Assembly: GCA_037034305.1 (NCBI GenBank)
Contig: JBAGJY010000026.1
Location: 1 to 64,000, forward strand
Length of the DNA: 64,000 nt
Origin: Streptantibioticus_A sp037034305
GTDB taxonomy: Bacteria; Actinomycetota; Actinomycetes; Streptomycetales; Streptomycetaceae
Direction of reading: 5' to 3'
Shown: in pieces, positions 37,072 to 45,783 of the stretch
Layout: every line of letters begins with the position of its first letter
Position numbering within the stretch: position 1 is the stretch's first letter
Notes under the pieces: model-generated
Told to the model about the DNA's origin: nothing
Seen by the model: the letters and a program-made list of their open reading frames with translations, nothing else
Databases searched by the model: none
Made by a program: the position numbers and the translations under genes

Positions 37072-39840
37072 TCAGGCGCCGGGGATGGGCAGTTCGGCCC
37101 AGATGACCTTGCCCTCGTGGGTGTACCGGGTTCCCCACCGCTCGGCGAGTTGGGCGACGAGGAACAGGCCCCGGCCGCCCTCGTCCTCAGCAGCCGCGTA
37201 ACGCAGGTGTGGTGAGGTGCTGCTGGTGTCGGACACCTCGCAGATCAGGTTGCGGTTGCGCAGCAGGCGCACCCCGATCGGGCCGCAGGCGTGCCGGATG
37301 GCGTTGGTGACCAGCTCACTGAGGATCAGTTCGGTGGTGAAGACCGTCTCCTCGTCCATGCCCCACCCGGTCAGCTGCCGGGTGGCCTCGGCGCGGGCGC
37401 GGGAGACGACGGTCGGGTCGCAGGCCAGCTCCCAGCTGGCGATCTGGTCGGCGTCCAGCAGCTTGCTGTGGGCGACGAGCAAGGCGATGTCGTCGCTCTG
37501 CCGGGCGGGCAGCAGCGTGTCGAGGACCGCGTCGCAGGTCTCCTGCGGCGTCCGGCCCGGGTGCGCCAGCGTGCCGCGCAGGATGTCCAGACCCGTCTCG
37601 ATGTCGCGGGTGCGGTCCTCGATGAGGCCGTCGGTGTACATGACCAGGGTGCTGCCTGCGGGAAGCCGCACCTCAGCGGATTTGTAGGGGTGCCCGCCGA
37701 CGCCGAGCGGCGGCCCGACGGGGATGTCGGGAAACTCCACGGCGCCGTCGGGCAGCACGACCGCCGGTGGTGGATGACCGGCGCGGGCCAACTGGCAGGC
37801 GCCGCTGGCCGGGTCGTAGATCGCGTACAGGCAGGCGGCGCCGACGACCGCGGCATCGCTGTCCTCGTCGGCCGTCTCCTGGTCGATGCGGCCGACGAGT
37901 TCGTCGAGGTGGCCGAGGATTTCGTCGGGTGGCAGGTCGAGGGCGGAGAAGTTCTGCACGGCGGTGCGCAGCCGCCCCATGGTGGCGGCGGCGTGCAGGC
38001 CGTGGCCGACCACGTCGCCGACGACCAGCGCGACGCGGGCGCCCGGCAGGGAGATCACGTCGAACCAGTCGCCGCCCACTCCCGCCTGGGCGGGGAGGTA
38101 CCGGTAGGCGATGTCGAGCGCGTCCTGGGAGGGCAGCGCCCGCGGCAGCAGGCTGTGCTGCAACGTGACGGCCATCGCGTGCTCCCGCGTGAATCGCCGC
38201 GCGTTGTCGATGCACACCGAGGCGCGGGCCGCCAGTTCCTCCGCCAGGGACAGGTCGTCGTCCTCGAAGGGCTCGCTCTCCCGCGTCCGCCAGAAGTTGG
38301 CGATCCCCATCAGCACGCCGCGGGCCTTGAGCGGAACGGTGATCAGCGAGCGGAACCCGTGGTCGAGGACGGCCTGGGCCGACTCCGTGTCCTGCGAGCG
38401 CCAGCCCTCGGCGGCCCGCAGGTCCGGCACCAGCACGGGCTGTCCGGTCATGAACCCGTTGGCCTGCGGGGTGGGCGCGGCGAAGGCGACCAGCTCACCC
38501 ACCCCGTGCAGCGGGTGGTCGTCCTCGACTCCGTGCAGCGCCACCCGGCGCAACTGCGCCGCGTCGCTGCCCATCCGGACGTGCGGCTCCTCACCGCGCA
38601 GCACGGGGTCGGCCAGATCGACGGTGGCGTAGTCGGTGAACTGGGGGGCGGCCACATAGACCAGTTCCTCGGCGGTGCGCTTGATGTCGAGGGTCGTGCC
38701 GATTGCCATGCTCGCGTTGTACAGCAGGTTCAGACGGCTCCGAGCGACCTCGGCCTTGCCGGCGAGGGCACGCAGCTCGGTGGAGTCCCGCAGCGTCGCG
38801 ACGCTGCCGCGCGGGCCGCCGCGGCGGTCCGTCGGCCGGTTGTTCACCGCCAGTAGCCGGTCGCCGACCGGGAGCAGTTCGTCGGTGGCCACCCGGCGCG
38901 AGGCCAGCAGTTCGGCCATCCGGGGGTCGAGGGCGAGGGTGCCGACACGATGTCCCTCCACGTCCGGTGGCAGGTCGAGAAGCCGACGCGCCTCGTCGTT
39001 GGTGAGCAGGACCCGGCCGTCGCCGCCGACGATGACCACCCCTTCACGGACCGCGTGCAGCACCGCGTCGTGGTGCTCGTACATCCGGGTCATCTCGTCC
39101 GGGCCCAGGCCATGGGTCTGCCGCCGCAGTCGCCTGCTCACCAGCGCCGTCCCGGCCGTCGTCAGGGCCAGGGCGGCGGCTCCGGCACCGAGCACGACCG
39201 GCAGCTGCCGATCGATCGCACTGCTGACGTTGCTGGCCTTCATTCCGGCGGAGACCATTCCGGCGACCGCGCCATGGGCGTCGAAGATCGGCACGACGAC
39301 CTGGACCTCCTCGCCCAGGGGCCCGTGGACGGTCTCGGTGGTGGTGTGTCCGGCCAGTGACGGCCCGATGGTGCCGACGAACTTCTTGCCGATCTCCTGC
39401 GGCTTGGGGTGCGTGTAGCGGATGCCCTGCCGGTTCATCACCACGATGAAGTCGACCCCGCCCCGCTTGCGCGCCGCTTCGGTACGCGGCTGCAGCACCG
39501 CGGAGGGGTGGGGGCCGCGCATGGTGTTCACCAGGCCCGGGGAGTACGCGAACGCCTCGGCGGCGGCCAGCGAGCGGTCGCGCGCAGCCTGGAACCTGTC
39601 GCTGCGCGACTGCAGCAGCAGCGTCGCGACCGCGGCCACCACCAGCAGCATCACGATCAGCACCTGGAGCACGAACATCTGACCGGCGACACTGCGGATG
39701 CTCGTCACCGGCCACACACGTCGTGCCGACGCCGCCCGTGAGCCGTGGCGCCGTTGTCGCCGCTCACGTCGGCTACCTGGGTGCCGACCGGTAAACCAGC
39801 GGCCCGAGGGCCCCCAAGAGCGGCCCCGGTTTCGGGCCAT
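37072..39840 (-). CDS. Membrane sensor with PAS, GAF, SpoIIE phosphatase and kinase-like ATPase domains
   Basis: A 922-residue regulator. A membrane helix (about 53-75) and a second (about 208-228) enclose an extracellular Cache-type sensor. Inside are a PAS-like domain (about 250-340), a GAF domain (about 370-540), a PP2C/SpoIIE phosphatase (about 560-770; GGDWFDVI, GDVVGHG, YTDGLIE, SDDIALLV) and a HATPase_c anti-sigma kinase-type domain (about 780-920; ELVTNAIRHA, GRGLFLV). Such proteins can both phosphorylate and dephosphorylate anti-anti-sigma factors. No partner sigma or STAS gene is adjacent. A GTG start at 39708 is also possible. Confidence 0.9.
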   Translation of the reverse strand: MARNRGRSWGPSGRWFTGRHPGSRRERRQRRHGSRAASARRVWPVTSIRSVAGQMFVLQVLIVMLLVVAAVATLLLQSRSDRFQAARDRSLAAAEAFAYSPGLVNTMRGPHPSAVLQPRTEAARKRGGVDFIVVMNRQGIRYTHPKPQEIGKKFVGTIGPSLAGHTTTETVHGPLGEEVQVVVPIFDAHGAVAGMVSAGMKASNVSSAIDRQLPVVLGAGAAALALTTAGTALVSRRLRRQTHGLGPDEMTRMYEHHDAVLHAVREGVVIVGGDGRVLLTNDEARRLLDLPPDVEGHRVGTLALDPRMAELLASRRVATDELLPVGDRLLAVNNRPTDRRGGPRGSVATLRDSTELRALAGKAEVARSRLNLLYNASMAIGTTLDIKRTAEELVYVAAPQFTDYATVDLADPVLRGEEPHVRMGSDAAQLRRVALHGVEDDHPLHGVGELVAFAAPTPQANGFMTGQPVLVPDLRAAEGWRSQDTESAQAVLDHGFRSLITVPLKARGVLMGIANFWRTRESEPFEDDDLSLAEELAARASVCIDNARRFTREHAMAVTLQHSLLPRALPSQDALDIAYRYLPAQAGVGGDWFDVISLPGARVALVVGDVVGHGLHAAATMGRLRTAVQNFSALDLPPDEILGHLDELVGRIDQETADEDSDAAVVGAACLYAIYDPASGACQLARAGHPPPAVVLPDGAVEFPDIPVGPPLGVGGHPYKSAEVRLPAGSTLVMYTDGLIEDRTRDIETGLDILRGTLAHPGRTPQETCDAVLDTLLPARQSDDIALLVAHSKLLDADQIASWELACDPTVVSRARAEATRQLTGWGMDEETVFTTELILSELVTNAIRHACGPIGVRLLRNRNLICEVSDTSSTSPHLRYAAAEDEGGRGLFLVAQLAERWGTRYTHEGKVIWAELPIPGA

Positions 39841-40048
39841 ACCCCATGTCTACCCCGACCTCCCCGGCGCCGCGAACGATACGCGCCACGCGTCGCCCCG
39901 TCCCCGCCCCGGCCGTACCCGGTTCCCGCGCCGTCAGGGGACCGCGGGTCCTGCCGACGGGCCGCTGGCGGGTGCGCTGCGCAGGCCCCGGCGTCGCGTG
40001 GGAACCGCGCGGAGAATGACCAGCAGCACGGTCAGCCCGACCGGCCGC

Positions 40049-40747
40049 TCACCGGAGTGCTCCCGCCGGACGCCGTGGCGGCTCGCTCAGCACCGCGCGC
40101 ATGTCGCGCACCGCCTCCCAGGTCCCACGCCAGGTACCCGTGACCTTGGAACGGCCGGCGCGCGGGTAGTACGGCACGTCGACCTCGCGTACCCGCCATC
40201 CGCTGTCGGCGGCGCGGACGACCATCTGCAATGGGTAGCCCGACCTGCGGTCGGTCAGGTCCAGGTCAAGCAGGGCCTCCCGGCGGGCTACCCGCATCGG
40301 GCCGAGGTCGTGCAGGCGCAGGCCGGTGCGGCGGCGGATCAGCCGGGCCAGCTCGCGGTTGGCGAGCCGGGCGCGCATCGGCCAGGCGCCGTGCGTCGTG
40401 GGCCTGCGCCGCCCGAGCACCAGGTCCGCCTCACCCTCCAGGACGGGCTGGGCGAGGGACGGTAGCAGCCCCGGGTCGAGGGAGGCGTCGCAGTCGCAGA
40501 AGCAGACCACGGGCGCGGTGGCGGTGCGCAGCCCGGCCGCGCAGGCCGCGCCGAAGCCGCGCACTGGTTCGACGACGACGTGCGCGCCCAGCGACGCGGC
40601 GAGCCTGGCGGAGCCGTCCGTCGAGCCGTTGTCGACGACAATGGCTCGCCAGCCGGGCGCGATCCGCTCCAGCACCCAGGGGAGGGCGGCTGCCTCGTTG
40701 AGACACGGGAGTACGACGTCTGCAAGGGGCCGATACCCATCGCTCAC
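40049..40747 (-). CDS. Family 2 glycosyltransferase
   Basis: A 232-residue cytoplasmic GT-A enzyme resembling polyprenyl-phosphate sugar transferases. It shows VVLPCLNEAAALPWVLERI, IVVDNGSTDGSA, the CDCDASLDP metal site and MRVARREALLDL. No C-terminal membrane helices are present. Together with the GtrA-like protein about 230 nt upstream it may build or flip a lipid-linked sugar for cell-envelope glycosylation. Confidence 0.85.
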   Translation of the reverse strand: MSDGYRPLADVVLPCLNEAAALPWVLERIAPGWRAIVVDNGSTDGSARLAASLGAHVVVEPVRGFGAACAAGLRTATAPVVCFCDCDASLDPGLLPSLAQPVLEGEADLVLGRRRPTTHGAWPMRARLANRELARLIRRRTGLRLHDLGPMRVARREALLDLDLTDRRSGYPLQMVVRAADSGWRVREVDVPYYPRAGRSKVTGTWRGTWEAVRDMRAVLSEPPRRPAGALR

Positions 40748-40975
40748 GTCTCTCAGCGTACGAAGACAAGTGGGGTGGCGCGGCCGGATCTCACCTGCTC
40801 GTGGCGCCGCATCGCCTTCGACGCCCGCTGGCGCGGTTCGGATGCCGGGCGCTTCCGTCCGACGAGGGCCGCAACGTACCCCGCTGCTGCGGGTTCGAGG
40901 CCACCTTCCGCACGCGCCTTTCCGAGGCGCCGATGCCTGGCCGCGGGCACGTCGGCCACAGCGGGTGCGAGGGAG

Positions 40976-41419
40976 TCATCGGTGGCGTCGTCTGAAGACG
41001 ACCATGCGCAGGACGGTGAAGCGCACCACGGTCACCAGGGCGAAGCTCGGTGCGAGCACCAGGGTCTCCGCCGCTGGTGAGGCGGTGGGCCGGTAGTGGC
41101 GGAAGAGCAGGACAGCGCCTGAGGTGACCAGGTACGCCAGGACGAACAGGCCACCCGCGGCCAGATGCGCCTGGAGGACCCGGACCGCGGTCCCGCGAAA
41201 GGTCAGTCGGCGGTTGGCCTCCGTGTTGAGGACGGTGACGACGAGGAGGGAGGCGAAATTGGCCAGGATGGGCGGCGACCAGTGGCGCAGGACCCAGTAC
41301 AGGAAGGCCTGGGCCGCCGTGGAGGCGACACCGATCACGACGAACCAGAGCACTTCCCTGCTCAGCGCGGTGCGGCCGGGCCGGGCGGAGGCGCTGTGCC
41401 GTGCGCTGAGGCGTCGCAC
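40976..41419 (-). CDS. GtrA family membrane protein
   Basis: About 147 residues with four membrane helices in the GtrA pattern: EVLWFVVIGVASTAAQAFLY, LANFASLLVVTVLNTEANRR with the characteristic NxxxNRRLTF, then two further helices and a basic end. GtrA proteins are linked to translocation of polyprenyl-phosphate sugars. The start is uncertain: GTG 41419 gives a normal length, while ATG 41503 gives 175 residues without a ribosome site. Confidence 0.82.
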   Translation of the reverse strand: MRRLSARHSASARPGRTALSREVLWFVVIGVASTAAQAFLYWVLRHWSPPILANFASLLVVTVLNTEANRRLTFRGTAVRVLQAHLAAGGLFVLAYLVTSGAVLLFRHYRPTASPAAETLVLAPSFALVTVVRFTVLRMVVFRRRHR

Positions 41420-41630
41420 CCCACCATCATGAGGCCACCGGGCGCCCCGTCGAGCGGTGCGGAGCGCCGGTTCGACCGTTCGGCTGGCGGCGTACATCCG
41501 CATGCACGCCAGACAAGGAAGGCCGACCCGATCTGTGCCAGTTTGGAGCTGCTGACTTAACGGGCACCGATGGCGCGGCGAGGTTCGATCCACCCCTTCG
41601 AGAGCCGGCCTGGGACAGAGGAGGCGGCCG

Positions 41631-41765
41631 ATGGGCAGTGACGAACGCCCGCCGGTCCCGGGCTCCGGCGAGCCGCAACGCCCGAGAACGGACGAGGGCC
41701 ATACGCGGGGGCGCCTCGAGCGCGTTCGCGCTGCCGTGGCGGCGCGGGCCACCAAGGGGGCCTGA
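41631..41765 (+). CDS. Small 44-residue basic protein
   Basis: ATG 41631 follows a strong AGGAGG 7 nt upstream and opens a 44-codon frame (start MGSDERPPVPGSGEPQRPRT, end AAVAARATKGA) with typical host codon use. The stop is 2 nt before the ATG of the membrane-protein gene, implying an operon. The first half is disordered, the second a short amphipathic helix. No family is recognised. Confidence 0.6.
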   Translation: MGSDERPPVPGSGEPQRPRTDEGHTRGRLERVRAAVAARATKGA

Positions 41766-41767
41766 GC

Positions 41768-42271
41768 ATGGCGCGCTTCGTCCGCTGGTACGGCTCCGGC
41801 CCCCTCCACCTGCTCGTCCTGATCGCCTCGTTCGCCATCACCGGCTACGCCCTGGTACGCCTGTTCGCCGTCCGCCCACTCGAGGTCGCGATCTGGTTCG
41901 TCGGCGCGGCGATCCTCCACGACCTGATCCTGCTGCCCCTGTACTCACTCGCCGACCTGTCGGCACACGCTGTCCTGCGGCATCGCGCCACTCGCATGCC
42001 ACAACCACCGTGGATCAACTACCTGCGCGTGCCCACATTTCTCTCCGGTGTGCTCCTGCTCATCTGGTTCCCCCTCATCTTCGCGCTGTCGACCCCCTAC
42101 CCGGGTGCCACCGGGTTGTCCATGGACGTCTACCTCGGCCGGTGGCTGGCCATCACCGCCGTGCTCTTCGCCGCCTCCGCCCTTGCCTTCGCCCTCACGC
42201 TCCGCCGCGTCCGGCGGGCCGCCCGCGCCGACGAGGAACGACCTGCACCAGGTCACGACGCCGCGTCGTGA
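41768..42271 (+). CDS. Conserved four-helix membrane protein
   Basis: A 167-residue protein with four membrane helices (around residues 13-32, 38-58, 86-107, 124-143) and a charged C-terminal tail (RRVRRAARADEERPAPG). The HDLILLPLYSLAD segment between helices 2 and 3 and the WINYLRVPT loop look conserved, but no function is known to me. It starts 2 nt after the small upstream gene. Confidence 0.75.
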   Translation: MARFVRWYGSGPLHLLVLIASFAITGYALVRLFAVRPLEVAIWFVGAAILHDLILLPLYSLADLSAHAVLRHRATRMPQPPWINYLRVPTFLSGVLLLIWFPLIFALSTPYPGATGLSMDVYLGRWLAITAVLFAASALAFALTLRRVRRAARADEERPAPGHDAAS

Positions 42272-42442
42272 CGACCGGCCAGGACGGCTCGCCCTGCGCC
42301 GGGACCGCCTCGCCACGCGGCAGCGGGGAGACACGACGTACGCCGACCGGACACCGAGCGCGGGGCGCGGCACCAGGCCGTGCTGGTGGTCGGCGACCGG
42401 GCGAGCCGAAACGTTCGTGATCATGTCAGTACGCTGCGACTC

Positions 42443-43420
42443 GTGCGAGAGAGCCTGGACGAGACCGAGCGGCGGATCGCCGCGGCGCTGCTGGTCGCGC
42501 CGCGCGCCTCGTGGCGCACGGTCGCCCGCTGTCTGGACCTGTCGGAGCGGACGGTGGTCCGCCGGGCCGGGCCGCTGTTCGCGGACGGCACGCTGCGCAC
42601 CACGGCGGTGCGCGCGCCGGTGCACTTCCCGGAGCTGATCCCGCTGGCGCTGCGCCTGCGGTGCCGCCCGAACCGCATCCGCAGCACCGCGGCGGCGCTG
42701 GCCCGCAGGCGGGACACGCTGTGGGTGGACGTGCTCGGCGGCGGGGACGAGATCTGCGTGGTCGCCTTCCTGGAAGGACCGCGGGCGCGCGACCGGCTGC
42801 TGTTGCGCGACCTTCCGGCCACCCCCGACGTCTCGTCCTGGACGGCCCACGCCCTGCTGCGGGTGTTCCCCGCCGCGTTCTCCTGGACGGGCGGACTGCT
42901 CACCGGCGAGGAGGAGGCGCTGCTGCGCGCCGAGCACCCGGCCCGCGAGCACCCGCCCGCCCCCGTGCCGCTCACCGCCGCCGACCAGGCCCTCGTCCGC
43001 GGGCTGATCGCCGACGGGCGGGCCGGGTACGGCGAGTTGGCCGAGCGGGCGGGAATCGGGGCCCAGACCGCCCGCCGCCGCCTGGCCGCGCTGGTCGACC
43101 AGTGGGTGGTGCGGCTGGCCACGGAGGTGGACCTCGCGCTGCTCGGCGTACGGGCTGACGTGCTGCTGTGGCTGACCGTCGCCGCCGGTGAACTCGACGC
43201 CACCGCCGAGCGGTTGAGCCGTCATCCGCAGGTCCGGTTCACCGCCGCCACCACGGGCTCGTCGAACCTCATGGTGGCCGCCGCGGCCACGGACCTGGAG
43301 GCGCTGTACCGGTTCCTCACCGACACCATCGGCTCGCTCACCGGTATCGGCGCGACGGAGACCACGCCGGTGCTGGCCACCTTCAAGCGCACCGGACTGC
43401 TGCGCGGGCGCCGCGGCTGA
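42443..43420 (+). CDS. Lrp/AsnC family regulator with duplicated domains
   Basis: About 325 residues with two Lrp-type halves, each with a helix-turn-helix (LDETERRIAAALLVAPRASW...LSERTVVRR and LTAADQALVRGLIADGRAGY...IGAQTARRR) and a RAM-like effector region. The GTG at 42443 gives the usual start to the first helix. No ribosome site is evident, but TACGCT ends 7 nt earlier, so a leaderless transcript is possible. It reads toward the carboxylesterase gene 150 nt downstream and may regulate it. Confidence 0.85.
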   Translation: MRESLDETERRIAAALLVAPRASWRTVARCLDLSERTVVRRAGPLFADGTLRTTAVRAPVHFPELIPLALRLRCRPNRIRSTAAALARRRDTLWVDVLGGGDEICVVAFLEGPRARDRLLLRDLPATPDVSSWTAHALLRVFPAAFSWTGGLLTGEEEALLRAEHPAREHPPAPVPLTAADQALVRGLIADGRAGYGELAERAGIGAQTARRRLAALVDQWVVRLATEVDLALLGVRADVLLWLTVAAGELDATAERLSRHPQVRFTAATTGSSNLMVAAAATDLEALYRFLTDTIGSLTGIGATETTPVLATFKRTGLLRGRRG

Positions 43421-43568
43421 ACCCTGCCACCGCTGGCGGGCAAACGTGAATTCTCCCCACCTTCCTGTCGCACTTGTGAACATGTGGGGGCGGGTTCTGG
43501 CCGGGCTCGTTCACCGGGTCGAAGCTGTGCCTCCCAAGGAAGATCCGAGGCGATGGAGGCGAGAGGGC

Positions 43569-44981
43569 ATGACGAGCAGCGGTGGGACGCAGGGGAACAC
43601 GCCGGTGGTCACCGTCCCGGCGGGGCGGTTGCGCGGTGCCGTGGACGGGCCGCACGGGAGCGTCGCCGCCTTCCGCGGCATCCCCTACGCCGCGTCACCG
43701 ATCGACGGGCTGCGGTTCGCGGCGCCCCGGCCGCACCCGGGCTGGGACGGAGAGCGGGACGCGACGGCGGCCGGGCCGTCCGCGCCGCAGGGCCCCTCGC
43801 GGCTGGAGGCGGTGATGGGCGCCCGGATCCCCGACTGGGACGAGGACGGCTGCCTCAACCTCAACGTCTGGACACCGGTTTCGGCGCTGCGGGAGGGGGC
43901 GCCGTCCCGCCCGGTGCTGCTGTGGTTCCACGGTGGCGCCTACACCAGCGGTTCCGGCGGCTGGGACTGGTATGACGGCGCCCGGCTGGCAGCCCTCGGC
44001 GAGATGGTCGTGGTGACGGCCAACTACCGGCTGGGCGCCCTCGGTTGGCTCCACCTGCCCGAGGAGGGCGTCGACAACCTCGGCGCCCGTGACCAGGCGG
44101 CGGCGCTGCGCTGGGTGTACCGGACGATCAGCGCCTTCGGCGGGGATCCGGCCCGTATCACCGTCGGCGGGCAGTCCGCCGGGGCCAACTCGGCGCTCGC
44201 CCTCGCCACGGACCCGGACACGGCGGCGATGGTGCACCGGGTGCTGGCCCAGTCGGGCGCGTTCGCGATAGCGGGCCAGGACCCGGGGGAGGCCGCCGAG
44301 TCGGCGCGTGGGCTGCTGCGCGCCCTGGGCCTGCCCGCCCCCGGCTCCCGCGGCCTGCTGGATCGGCTGCGCACCGCTCCGGCCAAGGAACTGCTGGACG
44401 CCTACGCCGAGTTGGCGGCACGAACCGCCCGGCCCGGCAGGATCGCCCCACCGATGGCGCCGGTGCTGGGCGGGGCCGGGTACCCACGCCCGCTGCTCGA
44501 CGCGGTGCGGGACGGCGCGCTGGACGGGCGGCCCCTGCTGATCGGCACCACCACGCAGGAGATGACGGCGTTCCGGGTGCGCGGGGCGGAACTGGCCGCG
44601 GCCACCACGCGGTTCTTCAGCGCGGACAGCGATGCCATCGCGCGACTCAGCACGGCGCGCGGCGGCGAGGCGTACGTCTACCGCTTCAGCCGCCGCCCCG
44701 ACCCGGACCCCGAGGGGCTCGGTGCCACACACTGCGCCGAACTGCCCTTCCTGTTCGGCACGTTCGACACCTTCCCGCACGCCCCGATGCTGGGCGCCGT
44801 GGACGACGCCGACCGCGCCCTGTCCCGGTCGTTCGCCGCCGCGGTCACCGCGTTCGTCACCGGCAACGCGCCGTGGCCGGTCTTCGAGGAGGACCGGCGG
44901 TACGTACACGGCTTCGACCGTCGCGGTGAGAACCAGGGTGGCGCCGCGCGCTTCGGTGGAACCGTCCCGCTGGCCAGGTAG
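43569..44981 (+). CDS. Type-B carboxylesterase/lipase family protein (copy 1)
   Basis: A 470-residue alpha/beta hydrolase. It has FRGIPYAASPIDGLRF, the oxyanion-hole segment WFHGGAYTSGSG, ANYRLGALGWL, and the nucleophile elbow TVGGQSAGAN; the catalytic His is expected in ATHCAELPFLFGTF. No signal peptide follows the chosen ATG 43569, so it is probably cytoplasmic. It hydrolyses ester bonds of unknown substrate. GAGAGGG precedes the start; an upstream extension is open but lacks a site. A second, related gene lies 800 nt downstream. Confidence 0.92.
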   Translation: MTSSGGTQGNTPVVTVPAGRLRGAVDGPHGSVAAFRGIPYAASPIDGLRFAAPRPHPGWDGERDATAAGPSAPQGPSRLEAVMGARIPDWDEDGCLNLNVWTPVSALREGAPSRPVLLWFHGGAYTSGSGGWDWYDGARLAALGEMVVVTANYRLGALGWLHLPEEGVDNLGARDQAAALRWVYRTISAFGGDPARITVGGQSAGANSALALATDPDTAAMVHRVLAQSGAFAIAGQDPGEAAESARGLLRALGLPAPGSRGLLDRLRTAPAKELLDAYAELAARTARPGRIAPPMAPVLGGAGYPRPLLDAVRDGALDGRPLLIGTTTQEMTAFRVRGAELAAATTRFFSADSDAIARLSTARGGEAYVYRFSRRPDPDPEGLGATHCAELPFLFGTFDTFPHAPMLGAVDDADRALSRSFAAAVTAFVTGNAPWPVFEEDRRYVHGFDRRGENQGGAARFGGTVPLAR

Positions 44982-45038
44982 GGCACGGGGACGGCCATGA
45001 GGTGAACGCTTCGCTGGCCGACGCGCGCTCGGCCGAAC

Positions 45039-45065
45039 GTGGCGGGGGGAACGCCCCCTCGCCAC
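45039..45065. terminator. Bidirectional terminator between convergent genes
   Basis: GTGGCG-GGGGG (45039-45049) pairs with CCCCC-T-CGCCAC (45054-45065) around an AACG loop with a single bulged base. It is located between the carboxylesterase and the convergent TetR gene. Confidence 0.6.
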
Positions 45066-45074
45066 CACTGGGGG

Positions 45075-45680
45075 TCAGCCGGTGCGTCCGGCGAACAGCC
45101 TGTCCAGGTACTGGTCCACAGCGGCGAACACCGACCGGGGCTCGATCACGTTCAGTTCGATCAGGGTGGTGAAGCCGGTCAGGGCGAGGAGCAGATCGGT
45201 CTCCACCACCGGGTCGCGGTCGGGTGCTATGTGCCCGTCCGCGATCGCCTGGCGGACCAACTGCTCGACAAGGGCCCGGCCTTGGCTGATCCCGTCGCGT
45301 GCCCGGGCGTGGATGTTCTCGTCGTGCAGCGCCTCCAGGACGTAGGCGGCGCTCATCCGGCTGGTGGCGCGGGCGTCGGCGTGCAGCGGGAGCATCTCGG
45401 TGAGCATCAGCCGGAGCACTTCGCGCGGGTGCGGCTGGTCGCCGAGTTCCCGCAGGCCCCGGCTGACGCGCAGTGCGGTCTGCTCGGCCGCGAAGTCCAT
45501 GGCGAAGGAGAGCATCGCCTCTCGCGAGGCGAAGTAGTGCTGCAACTGCCCAAGGGAGATGGCCGCCTCCTGTGCGACCTCACGCATGGTCAGGTGCGTG
45601 ACGCCGCGCTGCTCCACCACCCGCCACAGCGCCCGGGCGATCGCCTCGCGGCGTCCGCGGTGGTCCACCTGTTTCGGCAT
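45075..45680 (-). CDS. TetR family transcriptional regulator (carboxylesterase locus)
   Basis: A 201-residue repressor. The helix-turn-helix reads LTMREVAQEAAISLGQLQHYF, the remainder is a helical ligand-binding domain. The ATG at 45680 has GAGGAG 7 nt upstream. It is divergent from carboxylesterase copy 2 with only about 100 nt between, so control of that gene is the simplest reading. Confidence 0.9.
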   Translation of the reverse strand: MPKQVDHRGRREAIARALWRVVEQRGVTHLTMREVAQEAAISLGQLQHYFASREAMLSFAMDFAAEQTALRVSRGLRELGDQPHPREVLRLMLTEMLPLHADARATSRMSAAYVLEALHDENIHARARDGISQGRALVEQLVRQAIADGHIAPDRDPVVETDLLLALTGFTTLIELNVIEPRSVFAAVDQYLDRLFAGRTG

Positions 45681-45704
45681 CGTCGGCTCCTCTGTGGGTC
45701 GCCT

Positions 45705-45749
45705 TTCCAATACGGTTGACATAATACAACTGACCTATAACCCTTGGAA
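45705..45749. promoter_or_regulatory. AT-rich divergent promoter with interrupted inverted repeat
   Basis: TTCCAA-tac-GGTT (45705-45717) mirrors AACC-c-TTGGAA (45739-45749) across an AT-rich centre containing TTGACA (45716-45721) and TATAAC (45736-45741). It is the likely regulatory site between the TetR gene and the esterase; promoter spacing of the hexamers is not ideal. Confidence 0.45.
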
Positions 45750-45783
45750 GTCCTGTGGAGGCCTGCTGGGGAAGGAAGTTGAC

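Noticed and set aside
37291..38856. A 520-codon open frame opposite the SpoIIE-type phosphatase gene
   Set aside because: It is antisense to a gene with clear domains. The translation is Gly/Arg/Val-rich without recognisable motifs, as expected in GC-rich DNA where stops are rare.
39841..40048. A possible 30-codon leftward frame (VLLVILRAVPTRRRG) after the GT2 gene
   Set aside because: It is very short, has no ribosome site, and the GT2 gene has a clean stop; not enough to call a gene.
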